Source: Anaspis maculata
Taxonomy: Eukaryota; Arthropoda; Insecta; Coleoptera; Scraptiidae
Assembly (NCBI GenBank): GCA_949128115.1
Contig: OX421968.1
Span: 9,238,001 to 9,302,000, forward strand
Direction: 5' to 3'
Length of the DNA stretch: 64,000 nucleotides
A program made the translations under genes and the position numbers. The notes under the pieces are model-generated. The model did no database searches. It saw only the letters and a list, made by a program, of their open reading frames with translations, and was not told where the DNA came from. This document shows positions 20,773 through 33,233 of the stretch, piece after piece; the first letter of the stretch is position 1, and every line of letters starts with the position of its first letter.

Positions 20773-22786
20773 ATTAGGCATTTCCACATGACGTCACGAG
20801 CTCGTCAGTGTTGCCAACCTAGTTGAATTTATAACCTCAAAAAAAGTGTTCGGGAACAACCCGCGTAGTTATAATTGGAAAAATGTACTTTTTTGACATT
20901 TTGGATAGCTTGGGAAGCAAGTTTGTGCGTGATAATTATTCACAAAACTTCGGAGTTTCGATCAATACCGACAGTTGAAAGTGTATTGGCCTAGATAGCT
21001 CAATAAACAAGAAAGTTTGGTGAAGTGCTTAAATCTTTTTTGTCGAAAAAAAAAAAAGAAATCCGTGGCTTTTTCGGAAAACTGGACTCTTGGAAGGGAA
21101 GAGCATCTCAGGAAGTATCTCAAAGTGCCAAGAAATGCGACTCAAAAGACATCTGGGAAAGAGAAAATATGCCAGTCTATTATCCTGCCGATAAGGTAAA
21201 AATCTGACTAAATTGTTGGAATACAGAATAAATGTGAGATGATTTACAAATTATCCATTACTAAGCGCCCTCCTAATTTCAGAAAGTATGGCTGTGGCAG
21301 AAACTGTGACCTGTGGCGATCTCGAAACGGGAAAATCAAGCGACCAAGGAATTTCTAAGTTGACCACAATTTTACCTCAAATCCTGCTTATAAGAAGAAA
21401 TTTCAAGATTTATTAAGCAATGTGTCTTGACGCGATGAAGGCATCAACTGAAAATTCAAGATTGTTGAGTAAGGTGTACGATTTGGTCATGGTCATCAGA
21501 AGATACCCGGAGCCGAGCTTGGAGCCGATCCCATCTGGTTCACATGTGCTTATATCACAGCGAATATTACAACTACAGTGAAGTAGAAAATGGAACTTAT
21601 TGTCAATTCAAACATCCAGGCTTGTGAAAGCAATGGAGAAAGCATGGCTAGAGACGTAGAGGGCTCAATGGACGTGAAAATTGGGTTGGAGTAGTTGAAT
21701 TTTCTTTTTGGAGAAAAAATGAGAAATTCATGGTTTTCTCGAAACGCTGGGCTCGTGGAAGTACGAAGTATCACAGAAAGTATCCCAAAGCACCAAGAAA
21801 TGGAAAAGAGAAAGGAAGGAGTACACTTGAAAAAATATACGGAGGTTGTACCGATAACGATAAGGATGGGTAACTAAATTGCTGTAATACAGTTATGATG
21901 TTTGCACAAAATTATCTGTTGCTAAGCCTCTCTAGTTTCAGGAAGTACCTGTGTCAAAAATTGTGGCCTTCGGCAATCTAAAAATGGGAAAATCTACGGA
22001 CTGAGGAATTGCTACGTCGACCACAATTTGGAACCTTGAATCCTCAATAGAACAATAAATATTTGTATTTTCAAGAAACGTATCTTGACACAATCAAGTT
22101 GTAATTGAAAATTCAACATCGTTAAATCAGGTGTAAAATTTCTGTCAAGGAGGGCTCCGGCACAGGCTCCGGTGACCGAAGACACCTTCGGTGGCCGAAC
22201 AGCTGTTCGAGTTAAACTTCCATGTTTTGCCTCTGTCCATATTCTACAACCGAAGTGAAGACATTCCTGCACTTTTAAAATATAAAATATAAACTAAAAC
22301 TATTGTGTGTTTCTTTAATCCAGCAGTAAAAGCTGGGCCTCAAGTATTTGGGTGATTGGGAAGCACGAACCGAAGAGGTACATACCTAGCCCCTCACAAG
22401 TCATATCACTTCAGCAATGCCAGGAATGTAAACCCCCAACATTCAGGTGAAGTTTGGTGGCAATGTCCAGGCCCAATTTCGTCGGAAAATATGAATTTTC
22501 ACCACTACCCTGTGCAGGTAACCTAACATGTTTGGCTTGCTTTTTCACAAAAAACACACTTTTCCACAAGAACTTATTTTGCAGGCGCATTAAGGACATT
22601 GCTTTGAACTTGATACAAAGGGTTTCAAACTCAAACTCAAAAAGGTAGCCGAGGAAAAAAATGCAGAAACTGGAACTCCATAAGCGCCCTGCAGTTCGGT
22701 TGTTCCCGAACATTATTTGGTTCAAATTTGGCGGGCAATTCTGGACAGTTGGCAACACTGCTGTGACGTCAATGGAAATGCCTAAT
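20773..22786 (+). mobile_element. Element G, uninterrupted copy, 2014 bp
   Basis: Ends are ATTAGGCATTTCCACATGAC and the inverse TCAATGGAAATGCCTAAT, each followed inward by a GTGTTGCCAAC block. Each end carries TGACGTCA. The body contains a diverged internal duplication, about 21012-21490 against 21683-22145, each with an AATTTCAG-type word followed by AAGTA and a GGGAAAATC block. A second, inverted copy lies at 27508-34498. No transposase motif is recognisable; short frames may be coding remnants. Class unknown; no target duplication could be defined for this copy. Confidence 0.75.
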
Positions 22787-22800
22787 TCTAATCCTTAATG

Positions 22801-23277
22801 GCTACAGTGGTTAGCTTAGAAAGTGCGTAGCTTAGAATGAGCGTATGTTAGAAAAACGGGCTTGTTGCATATGTTAGAAAGTATCCCGATGACACCCGAG
22901 GGCGGGACTCTCGGGAGATACTAGTCGGCCTGAAAATATTCCCATGAGAAATAGTACACAGCAGTCACAGCACAAAATACATGCACTCGAAATAATTTCT
23001 AAGGTACTGGCCACCACTGCATTTTTCTAACATACGCTCCTCCTAATATATGCTCCTTCCGGTAGTAGCGTAGCTTAGAAAAAGCGTATGTTAGAAAATT
23101 TGAAACTCATCAACAACGAAAAGTAACTAGACATGGAAGTTTTTTCAGGCCGACTAGTACATCCCAAAAACCCCGCCCTCGAGTGACATCGGGACACTTT
23201 CTAACATACGCAACAAGCCCATTTTTCTAACATACGCTTATTCTAAGCTATGAGCTTTCTAAGCTAACAGGTGCCAC
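22801..23277. mobile_element. Foldback MITE rich in TTAGCTTAGAA, about 0.48 kb
   Basis: Left end GTGGTTAGCTTAGAAAG is mirrored by CTTTCTAAGCTAACAGGTG. Arms include GGCCGACTAGTA and TCTAACATACGC with their inverses. The motif TAGCTTAGAA is also repeated near the centre (about 23075). Confidence 0.65.
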
Positions 23278-23440
23278 CTCTTCAATAAGTATTTTTTTGT
23301 GCCATTTTTTGAAATTTTTCGCTCGCCCTGTGCCCATCGCGGTGTAGGTATAAATATGCGGCTTTGGCACGACCCTCGAGTCCCTCGTCGACACCCAACC
23401 CCACTCAACCCGGTGACGGTGTGACGGCGACGACTACAAT

Positions 23441-23671
23441 CAGGATTTTTTTAAATTCTTTTTGAAACCGAAGCGAACCGACAAAAAACCGAAAGAAAAC
23501 CAAAATCTAACAGAAATTATTAAAGCAATTAAAGCTAAAAAGAAACCGAAATAAAACCGGAAAAACCGAAATTGAACGGTCGATGAATTTGGGTCTCAAT
23601 TTTTCTCCTAATTTGGGTTTCGGTTTAGATATCGGCGGTTTTGGTTTCGGTTTCGGTTACCATCCCTGGTC
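23441..23671. repeat. AACCGAAA-rich element, probably a hAT-type MITE
   Basis: Dense AAACCGAAA words on the left half and GGTTTCGGTT on the right, ending GGTTACCATCCCTG. The right end matches the CAGGGATGGTAACCGAAA style of insect hAT MITEs. The left end, near CAGGAT at 23442, is not convincing and no target duplication was found. Confidence 0.45.
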
Positions 23672-25692
23672 TGGGGAGTCTAAAACAGAGAATAGGCTCT
23701 AAGACGATCCGAGGCCTAGAACTCAATGCCGATATTATTCGGCCAGTGAGTGGAAGTGCGGAAGCCGAGGCGGAAGCGTTTTGCGGTACCTAGATTATTT
23801 TAATGTCACAGGATCCCAGGAAGGATAACAGCTAACAACAGCATGCGTAGCAAGAAAGCAGGACGTCAGGTAGGCGATAGAGAGGTACGTGTGTGCGTGT
23901 ATACGCACATTATATAGGTAGTCTTCGCACCGACTATACAATAAGACAAAAGTTGACTTTGGTTCCATTAGGGCGTCCCGAACACAACCAATGGGCTCCC
24001 TGCTATCCTGGCAGCCATGTTGACAGCCGCCCACGATGCAACAAAAGCTCCAGATCAGGAGAGTCCCCGGTCCCCACATGTCGCATCACCTCGTCCTTTG
24101 TAGCCTCACCTTCGCCGGAAATCCCATACCAGCACTTACTCGCAAATTATTTGATGAACAGATAGATGATCTCTCCAGTATCCCAGCTCTCTTTCTCTCC
24201 CTTGCCCCTCCCCCCCCCTTTTTTTATTCTACACATCGAAAACTCATCCTCATCTCTCATCGCCATCGGTCAGTTTACAGAGAGATTCGGGATCGGGAAT
24301 TGGCAACGGAAAAAAAGCCTTCGCTATGGTGGTATGTAAGTACACCCGCTAATGGTGAAACCAAATAATGTGAAACTTAAAACTAAGACCGCAATGGCGT
24401 CAAGGGGACCAGAACCAATAGCTTCAAACTTATTGTTTTACATGCCCCGCAAAATAAGACAATAAGGTCATGTTACCCCACTGCTTCCGTATTATGTAGG
24501 TATGTTTGCATGTGCACGAGCATAACATGTGCACCTTTCACTAATGAACCTGTCGAAAATGGCGATATGGGCAGTAGTATTTCTCATTGTAAACAACGAA
24601 CAAATTGTAGGTATACGGTATACTCACCAACTCACCTACAACCTGCTTCTTATTGCAGAGACACGTTGTTCCTGTTTGTTTTTATTTTGTGTCTTTTTTG
24701 CTTTTTGCAATTTCATCTCGTCCAGCCTTGGGATACGACAGCTGACGTCAGCAACGACGAAAACCGAAAAACTTTGGACTCGATCTGAAGTGGAATCGAA
24801 TTTAAATTCTAAGAGCGGTACGCATATCTCGCTTTTGAGCTAAAAGCGCATTTAGACACTTTCAAGTGTGTTATCAGTGTTTTCCCATCTCTTTTTAAAA
24901 ACTATCAACTTTTGTTTTTCTAATGGACGAAAGTTGTTTTTTATTTTTTTAGCATTTTCGAATAGCATTTTTAATTGCGTTCTCAGCGATATGTCACAAC
25001 CTGTCAAAAAAAAATATATTTTTGAAAAAAAAAAGGAAAAATTGAAAATATTAAGAATAAAAATTTATCAAGTGCTCTTCGGTGGAAAATTCCGACTGTC
25101 AAAATAATCGAGTGCTGTGTGACTCAGTAGCGTCATTTGATTTGTCAAGAGTTGGCACATTTTTACGTAATCAGTTTAATTGAATCAGCATTTTGAAAAA
25201 ATTAAGTCCAAAAGGCACTTCGTCCCACAAAAGTAACGCACTCTGTCAAAGGTCATTGTGAAAGAAACATCCAGCAAAACGGGGCTCACATCGAACATAT
25301 TCATTGATTACTCGATTGATTACGTTGATGTTCATGTTTTTGTGTTTGTTCAATTCACTTCAAACACATTTTTATTTTCAATTTTTTTCTTTGTTATTTT
25401 GGAAAATTTGCACCTTTTTCTTTTTACAACTGGAAATTCCGAACTTTTTTGAGTTTTCTGTTGCGACGACCGCATTTCTGTTTACTCGAATGTGAGCTCC
25501 GAGCATGTTGAGTTTCTCATCATTTTGGTAACGATGTACCATTTTGGACTTATTTTTTCAAAATACTGATTCAAATAAACTGATTGACTTACAAAATAAT
25601 GTGTCAACTTTTGACAAATTAAATAACGCTACTAGTCACAAAGCATTCGATTATCATGACCAGAACCAGTTACTATTCTTTAAATAAAAAAT
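23672..25692. other. No gene recognised; probably low-copy sequence
   Basis: About 2 kb without obvious matches to the other repeats in the window. It includes a pyrimidine-rich stretch at 24180-24240 and very AT-rich sequence at 24860-25110. ORFs are short (110 residues or fewer), and I see no splice-consistent exons or family motifs. If a host exon exists in this window, this is one of the few places it could be. Confidence 0.4.
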
Positions 25693-25975
25693 GGAGCTAA
25701 TCTGTTCACGGGATAAAAAGTTGGAAAATTGGCAGTTTTTCCAGAGAGGAAAACTCGAAAACCGTTGCGTTGGTCCGATTTCGAAAATTTTTCCTCCAAA
25801 AGTTAATACTATCTTTTCTCCAACTTTCATACCAGCATGTCTGCACCTAAAATAAATATTTAGTATAGCTCACCGCATGTCGAAGTTTGCACAGAAGTTT
25901 TTTCAAATTCACGGAATGTGCCAATTTCATTTTGAAAAAATTACCGTCGGAAAATTTTGTAAAACGACATTTAAG
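25693..25975 (+). repeat. Repeat E fragment
   Basis: Carries the CTGTTCACGGGATAAAA, CATGTCTGCACCTAAAAT and AAAAATTACCGTCGGAAAA landmarks in the same order as copy 1. Confidence 0.65.
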
Positions 25976-26115
25976 GTACTATCGCTATAAAATTAGATAA
26001 GAAACTGTTTCACGTTTCAGCTGAATGAATGAAAAGTTTTTCTAATTTTAGGGACTCTGCTGTTGACGGCGGCTTCAAATGTTGAAAATATATCTTGAGC
26101 TGTGCTCAAGATACA

Positions 26116-26358
26116 TTTTCTAGCTTTAATTCAGCAAAAGCTGGTTCGTCATAATTATCTATCAACCTACCAAGTTTGGAAAGAATCCAACCAGTGGTGT
26201 AGGAGTTATGAGGGTCAATAATTTAGAAGCATCCGAAGAAAACTTGACTTAAGGTGACCCCTCATAACTTCTACGCCACTGATTGGATTCTTTCCAAATT
26301 TGGCAGGTTGATAGATAATTATGACAAACCAGCTTATGCTGAATTAAAGCTAAATTTG
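26116..26358. mobile_element. Foldback, about 0.24 kb
   Basis: Arms of about 100 bp contain TAGCTTTAATTCAGC, CATAATTATCTATCAACCT and CTTTCCAAATTTGG-type blocks and their inverses. The centre is at about 26236. Confidence 0.65.
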
Positions 26359-26545
26359 TCAGAACGTTCTTGAATTACAAATTTTTGAAATCCGAAAAAA
26401 GTGAACTTTGGAGGGCTGTATCTTCGTCACTAGGCCGAACTTTGCAAAATGGTATGTAGGTTTTTTCATATTTTGACGAGATCTACCCACAATTAATTTT
26501 TTTGCTCATTCAAATCATTCCTGAAACACCCTGTATAGCGGTGTG

Positions 26546-26735
26546 GAGCGGTGGTGGCCGAGTGGTATAGGTGATGGCAAGTGAAATCATTCGCGCTGCC
26601 TTGTGTGGGTTCGATTCCCGCTTCATCCATGAATATTTTGTGCTGTCCTCGAGGCTGCATGGTAGAGCAGCTTATAGCTGAATGTCGCCTCATAAAATAA
26701 GACAATTGAATAAGTAAATGAATAAACAAATACAA
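26546..26735 (+). mobile_element. tRNA-derived SINE
   Basis: A Pol III type 2 promoter is visible: A box TGGCCGAGTGGTATAGG (26555-26571) and B box GGTTCGATTCC (26608-26618), 37 bp apart. The A-box neighbourhood resembles tRNA-Ser/Leu (GTGGCCGAGTGGT). An unrelated body and an A-rich AATAAGTAAATGAATAAAC-type tail follow, so this is a SINE and not a tRNA gene. It sits directly after a CACCCTGTATA foldback end. Only one copy is seen in the window. Confidence 0.75.
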
Positions 26736-26756
26736 ATCCAGTTGTGAACTTTACAC

Positions 26757-27047
26757 TTAATCGGCGCGTCAAGATTTTTCTTGGTTCGTGTGCCAAGGCC
26801 ATGAGCTACCTATTGGAGTTGAAATATTTCTTGTCTAGGACTCCATCCCGTTCGTAGAAGGATATTCCAAAGGCCAGCAATCAACGAATAGTTCTTTGCC
26901 GTCAAGCTGTAGCTTTGGGATAATTTCCAAAAAGTCGTTACTATTTGAATGCTGTGACTGACAGACAGACAGACAGACAGACAGACGGATGGATAAAGCG
27001 AAAACATTTAGCGCCTTCCCATTTTATTTAGAGAAGGCGCTTTTAAA
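26757..27047 (-). mobile_element. A-type Helitron-like fragment with 5' module
   Basis: On the minus strand it starts near 27047 with AAAAGCGCCTTCTC and the partner GAAGGCGCTAAA, then TCTGTC repeats (26960-26990). Next come the A-type words TAGCTCATGGCCTTGGCAC and AACCAAGAAAAATCTTGACG. It ends near 26757. Confidence 0.65.
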
Positions 27048-29092
27048 ATTGAAATTCCCTCGAACAAATTAAATACGTATCTCCTGAGCAGCTGCCATAA
27101 TGTTTTTAGCGCATTTTCCATCTTGATGAAAATCGCTATTGCAACCGCTTTGTCCGTCCGTCCGTTCCTCGAACTCCTCCCAAACTAGACGCCCTAGCTT
27201 TCTAATTTTTTCGCTGTTACATAGCTGCCACTCCCAAAGCTGGGCTAGGCTATATTGAATGTCTATATTGTACCGCCAACATAGAGAAAACCGCCCTCGA
27301 TAAACTTGAAATAACATGATATTGCAATTTCTCCCAGACCTAATGCTCTGGTGTTCTCATTTTATGAATAATACATAGTTGCCACTTATATACGTAAGCC
27401 CAGAAACATTGCGTCTTAAATATGCGCCGCCGACATGAAAACATTGCTAAAAACCGCCCCCAATCATTTAAAAATGAAAAACATGAACCCGAAGACATAG
27501 CGATCTTATTAGGCATTTCCATTGACGTCACAGCAGTGTTGCCAACTGTCCAGAATTGCCCGCCAAATTTTAACCAAATAATGTTTGGGAACAACCGAAC
27601 TACAGGGCGCTTATGGAGTTCCAGTTTCTGCATTTTTTCCTCGGCTACCTTTTTGAGTTTGAGTTTGAAACTTTTGTATCAAGTTCAAAGCAATGTCCTT
27701 AATGCGCCTGCAAAATAAGTTCTCGTGGAAAAGTGTGTTTTTTTGTGAAAAAGCAAGCCAAACATGTTGGGTTAACTGCACAGGGTAGTGGTGAAAATTC
27801 ATATTTTCCGACAAAATTGAGCATGAACTTTGCCACCAAACCTCACCTGAATGTTGGGGGTTTACGTTCCCGGCATTGCTAGAGTGATATGCCTTGTGTG
27901 GGGCTAGGTATGTACTTCTTCGGTTTGTGCTTCCCAATCACCCAAATATTTGAGGCCCAGCTTTTACTGCTGGATTAAAGAAACAAACAATAGTTTTTGT
28001 TTATATTTTATATTTTCAAAGTGCAGGAATGTCTTCACTTCGGTTGTAGAATGTGGACAAAGGCAAAACATGGAAGTTTTATCTCGAACAGCTGTTCGGC
28101 CACCGAAGGTGTCTTCGGTCACCGGAGCCTGTGCCAAAGCCCTCCTTGACAGAAATTTTACACCTGATTTAACGATGTTGAATTTTCAATTACAACTTGA
28201 TTGTGTCAAGATACGTTTCTTGAAAATACAAATATTTATTGTTCTATTGAGGATTCAAGGTTCCAAATTGTGGTCGACGTAGGAATTCCTCAGTCCGTAG
28301 ATTTTCCCATTTTTAGATTGCCGAAGGCCACAATTTTTGACACAGGTACTTCCTGAAACTAGAGAGGCTTAGCAACAGATAATTTTGTGCAAACATCATA
28401 ACTGTATTACAGCAATTTAGTTACCCATCCTAAGTGTTATCGGTACAACCTCCGTATATTTTTTCAAGTGTATTCCTTCCTTCCTTCCTCCTTTCCATTT
28501 CTTGGCGCTTTGGGATAATTCTGTGATGCCTCGTACTTCCACGAGCCCCAGCGTTTCGAGAAAACCATGAATTTCTCATTTTTTCCTCAAAAAAAAGATT
28601 CAACCACTCCAAACTCCAACCCAACGTTCACGTTCATTGAGCCCTCTACATCTCTAGTCATGCTTTCTCCATTGCTTTCACACGCCTAGATGTTTGAATT
28701 GACAATAGTTTCAATTTTCTACTGCACTGTAGTTGTAATATTTGCTGTGATATAAGCACATGTGAACCAGATGGGATCTTCTCCGAGTATCTTCATCTTC
28801 TGTTGACCAAATCGTACACCTGACTTGACAATCTTGAATTTTCAGTTGATGGCTTCATCGCGGCAAGACACATTGCTTAAAAAATCCTGAAATTTCTTCT
28901 TGTAAGCAGGATTTGAGGTAACATTGTGGTCAACTTAGAAATTCCTTGGTCGCTGGATTTTCCCATTTCACGATCGCCACAGGTCACAGTTTTTGCCACA
29001 GCCATACTTTCTGAAATCAGAAGAGCGCTTAGTAATGGATAATTTGTAAAATCATCTCACATTTATTCTGTATTCCAACAATTTAGTCAGCT

Positions 29093-31354
29093 TTTTAGCG
29101 CACTTCTCCAAACGGGAAGGCGCTTTTGTCCTCGCTTTGTCCGTCCGTCCGTCCGACCGTCCGTCCGTCCGTCCGTCCGTCCGTCCGTCACAGCATCTAG
29201 TCCTAGACGAAAAGATTTTTGCGAAAAATTTTTACTCCATTGGGTAGCTCATGACCTTGTATCCCGAACCAAGAAAAATCTCGACGAAATAATAATAAAC
29301 AATGACAATAATAACAATTTAGTGTGACGCGGCATCGCCGTTAAATGGTGCATTTCAGAAGCCGGCCTGATCTCGAAAGTTATCACATGCGAGGAAGTAC
29401 CCGATCTTATCATTTTACCATAATACATATGCGGAGTTATATTTAGAGGATGATTTGAACTTTATTTTAATGAAAATTTCACATCGGTGCGAGGTGCAGG
29501 CCAATAGTAATTAATTTTTGAAAATGACTCCGAAACTACGGCTCGGCCGCAAATGATTTATTCGTTGCTTGCTGGTGCTTGATATCCTTTCCTCCGAACA
29601 AAACGAAATTCAATACAGAAAATATTCCAACTTGAATGGGTAGCTCATGGCCTTGGTACGCGAATCAAGAAAAATTTTGCCGAAATAATCATGAACAATT
29701 ACAAAAATAACATTTTGGTGTAGGGCGGCTTCGCCGATCAAGTGCTGGCATTCGCGGTAAGATGTAGAAAGTTGCGATATGCAGGCAACAGGCAACTACA
29801 ATTTCTTAATGAAATACATCACTGCATGTACGGCATTATATTTAGAGAACAATTTGAACTTTCTTTTGACAAAAACCCTACTTCGATCCGACCGTCGCGT
29901 CGGGTCAATTGTTATCAATTTTTGAAAACGACCGCAAAGCCACGGCTCGGCGCATATTACACGACCCTACAAATTTAAAATCAGACGTGCCGAAATAGTA
30001 ATTGACCATTTTGAAATAGCCAATACTAGGTACCTAAAGGATAAAGGCACTCAAATTACGAAACATGTTCGCTCAATAACAAAAAAAAAAGTAGGTAGGT
30101 GTCACTAAAAATCATGTGACAGGCTACCATTTTTTCGGTTTTTCGATAAAAAAGAAATGTTCCAATTCAAAACTGAACCCGATATTCGTGTTCAGGAGGT
30201 CGAAATCAGTTGGAGAACATTTTTAGCGCACTTCTCCAAACGGGAAGGCGCTTTTGTCCTCGCTTTGTCCGTCCGTCCGTCCGTCCGTCCGTCCGTCACA
30301 GCATCTAGTCCTAGACGAAAAAGTTTTTGCGAAAAATTTTTACTCCATTGGGTAGCTCATGACCTTGTATCCCGAACCAAGAAAAATCTTGACGAAATAA
30401 TAATAAACAATGACAATAATAACAATTTAGTGTGACGCGGCATCGCCGTTGAATGCTGCATTTCAGAAGCCGGCCTGATCTCGAAAGTTATCACATGCGA
30501 GGAAGTACCCGATCTTATCATTTTACCATAATACATATGCGGAATTATATTTAGAGGATGATTTGAACTTTATTTTAATGAAAATTTCACATCGGTGCGA
30601 GGTGCCGATTAGAAGTTATTAATTTTTGAACATGACTCCGAAACTACGGCTCGGCCGCAAATGATTTATTCGTTGCTTGCTGGTGCTTGATATCCTTTCC
30701 TCCGAACAAAACGAAATTCAATACAGAAAATATTTCAACTCGAATGGGTAGCTCATGGCCTTGGTACGCGAATCAAGAAACATTTTGCCGAAATAATCAT
30801 GAACAATTACAAAAATAACATTTTGGTGTAGGGCGGCTTCGCCGATCAAGTGCTGGCATTCGCGGTAAGATGTAGAAAGTTGCGATATGCAGGCAACTAC
30901 AATTTCTTGATGAAATACATCACTGCATGTACGGCATTATATTTAGAGAACACTTTGAACTTTCTTTTGACAAAAACCCCACTTCGATCCGACCGTTAGG
31001 TCAATTGTTATCGATTTTTGAAAACGGCCGCAAAGCCACGGCTCGGCGCATATTACACGACCCTACAAATTTAAAATCAGACGTGCCGAAATAGTAATTG
31101 AACATTTTGAAATAGCCAATACTAGGTACCTGAAGGATAATGGCACTCAAATTACGAAACATGTTCGCTCAATAACAAAAAAAAAGTAGGTAGGTATCAC
31201 TAAAAATCATGTGACAAGGCTACCATTTTTTCGGTTTTTCGATAAAAAAGAAATGTTCCAATTCAAAAGTGAACCCGATATTCGTGTTCAGGAGGTCGAA
31301 ATCAGTTGGAGCACATTTTTTTATATAAGTAACAGAATGACGCTTATGTGGCCG

Positions 31355-31393
<39 letters not shown>

Positions 31394-33010
31394 CGAGTCC
31401 GTGCAGAAATTAAGACGCTGTACTCCTTCTCGAGAATTGAAACAAGAGTCTTGGAACTTTTTTTCCGATTAATAGCTGATGTCTCCAAGGGTGGCCAATG
31501 GGCACTATTTTTGTTATCCATACATCGTTATCATTATTCTCAAAAAACAGAGATCTCCTGTGCACTTCGATGAAGTTGAACTTCTCCTCGGGAAATAAAG
31601 CTACAGCCGTTGAAGATTGAACTTTATCCGGTGGATAGCTTAGGTCCTCAAGGACCAAATAGGCAGGTTGGCTTTCATAATTCGGCCGCCATCTTGGCTG
31701 CCATATTGAAATTTCTTATTAGTGGAACGATTGTCATGAAACTTGAAACTCACCCTTGTCTAGTACGATCATTCTTATTTTCAAGCCAAATTTTATGATT
31801 GCCCCACCATCTTGGCCGCCATATTGAAATCTCTTATAAGTGGAAAGATTTTCATGAAACTTGAGAGTTACGCTTGTCTCGTACGATCATTCCTATTTTC
31901 AAGCTGAGTTTCATAATTCTGCCGCCATCTTGGCCGCCATATTGAAATCTCTTGTTAGTGGAACGATTTTCATGAAACTTGGAACTTACCCTTGTCTAGT
32001 ACGATCATTTTGATTTTCAAGCCGAATTTCATGATTCTGTCGATATTTTGGCCGCCATATTGCAATTTTTTGCCCAAGACGGTAGAACCCTAAACACTTA
32101 ACATCTTGCGTTCACTAATCCTCCAAAAAGGAAGTGCGCTACTGAGCCTCATGCCCATGAGGCGTATTCGCTTGTTTTATATAAGTAACAGAATGACGCT
32201 TATGTGGCCGGTTTGTCTGTCTGTCTGTCCGAGTCCGTGCAGAAATTAAGACGCTGTACTCCTTCTCGAGAATTGAAACAAGAGTCTTGGAACTTTTTGC
32301 CGATTAATAGCTGATGTCCCCAAGGGTGGCCAATGGGCACTATTTTTGTTATCCATACATCGTTATCATTATTCTCAAAAAACAGAGATCTCCTGTGCAC
32401 TTCGATGAAGTTGAACTTCTTCTCGGGAACTAAAGCTACAGCCCTTGAAGATTGAACTTTATCCGGTGGATAGCTTAGGTTCTCAAGGACCAAATAGGCA
32501 GAATGGCTTTCATAATTCGGCCGCCATCTTGGCTGCCATATTGAAATTTCTTATTAGTGGAACGATTGTCATGAAACTTGAAACTTACCCTTGTCTAGTA
32601 CGATCATTCTTATTTTCAAGCCAAATTTCATGATTGCCCCACCATCTTGGCCGCCATATTGAAATCTCTTATAAGTGGGAGGATTTTCATGAAACTTGAG
32701 AGTTACGCTTGTCTCGTACGATCATTCCTATTTTCAAGCTGAGTTTCATAATTCTGCCGCCATCTTGGCCACCATATTGAAATCTCTTATTAGTGGAACG
32801 ATTTTCATGAAACTTGGAACTTACCCTTGTCTAGTACAATCATTCTGATTATCAAGCCGAATTTCATGATTCTGTCGATATTTTGGCCGCCATATTGGAA
32901 TTTTTTGCCCAAGACGGTAGAACCCTAATTACTCAACATCTTGCGTTCACTAATCCTCCAAAAAGGAAGTGCGCTACTGAGCCTCATGCCCATGAGGCGT
33001 ATTCGCTTGT
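29093..33010 (+). mobile_element. Tandem Helitron-like cluster A1-A2-B1-B2
   Basis: A modules: 29093-30220 and 30221-31317, each starting TTTTAGCGCACTTCTCC, a hairpin with GGAAGGCGCTTTT and a (GTCC)n run. B modules: about 31318-32174 and 32175-33010, each starting TTTATATAAGTAACAGAATG, followed by GGCCGGTTTG and (GTCT)n, and ending AAGTGCGCTACTGAG, the hairpin GCCTCATG-CC-CATGAGGC and CGCTTGTT. The host G element reads CAG, T5, ACC across the site, so insertion was in a T5A run without a visible duplication. A modules carry two related halves, each with a CGGC-loop-GCCG hairpin. B modules carry about 3.5 tandem 119-bp units. Confidence 0.8.
31681..32070 (+). repeat. 119-bp tandem units inside B1 (also in B2 and B3)
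   Basis: Units start near 31681, 31800, 31919 and 32038 with GCCGCCATCTTGG or a variant, then GCCGCCATATTG, and continue through CATGAAACTTG and GTACGATCATT. The same array occurs in B2 (about 32517-32905) and B3 (about 36520-36908). Confidence 0.75.
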
Positions 33011-33233
33011 TACCTTATCGGCAGGCATATAAACTGGCATATTTTCTCCTTCCCAGATGTCTTTGAGTCGCATTTCTTGGCACTTTGAGATACTCCCTGA
33101 GATGCTCTCTTCTTCCAGGAATCTAGTTTTCCGAAAAAGCCACGGATTTCTTTTTTTTTCGACGAAAATGATTCAAGCACTCCACCAAACTTTCTTGTTT
33201 ATTGAGCTATTTGGAGCAGCACATCTCCAACTA

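Noticed and set aside
20773..22786. Target duplication of element G (TCTT or TTA/TAA)
   Set aside because: TCTT fits only the second copy, and TTA/TAA is part of the palindromic end itself, so no duplication length can be claimed.
23340..23420. Possible host promoter (GTATAAATATGCGG in a GC-rich context)
   Set aside because: A single TATA-like word with no initiator I can defend and no ORF downstream.
26546..26630. Functional tRNA-Ser/Leu gene
   Set aside because: A and B boxes are present, but I could not form a convincing acceptor or anticodon stem. The sequence continues into a SINE body and an A-rich tail.
27422..28282. ORFs of 98-110 residues with mirror copies at 22012-22758
   Set aside because: Both sets are parts of element G read in chance frames; the mirrored copies are broken at different places and show no family motif.
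31211..32493. ORFs of 82-120 residues repeated in each B module
   Set aside because: They contain the translated GTCT microsatellite and tandem units, and vary in frame between copies.
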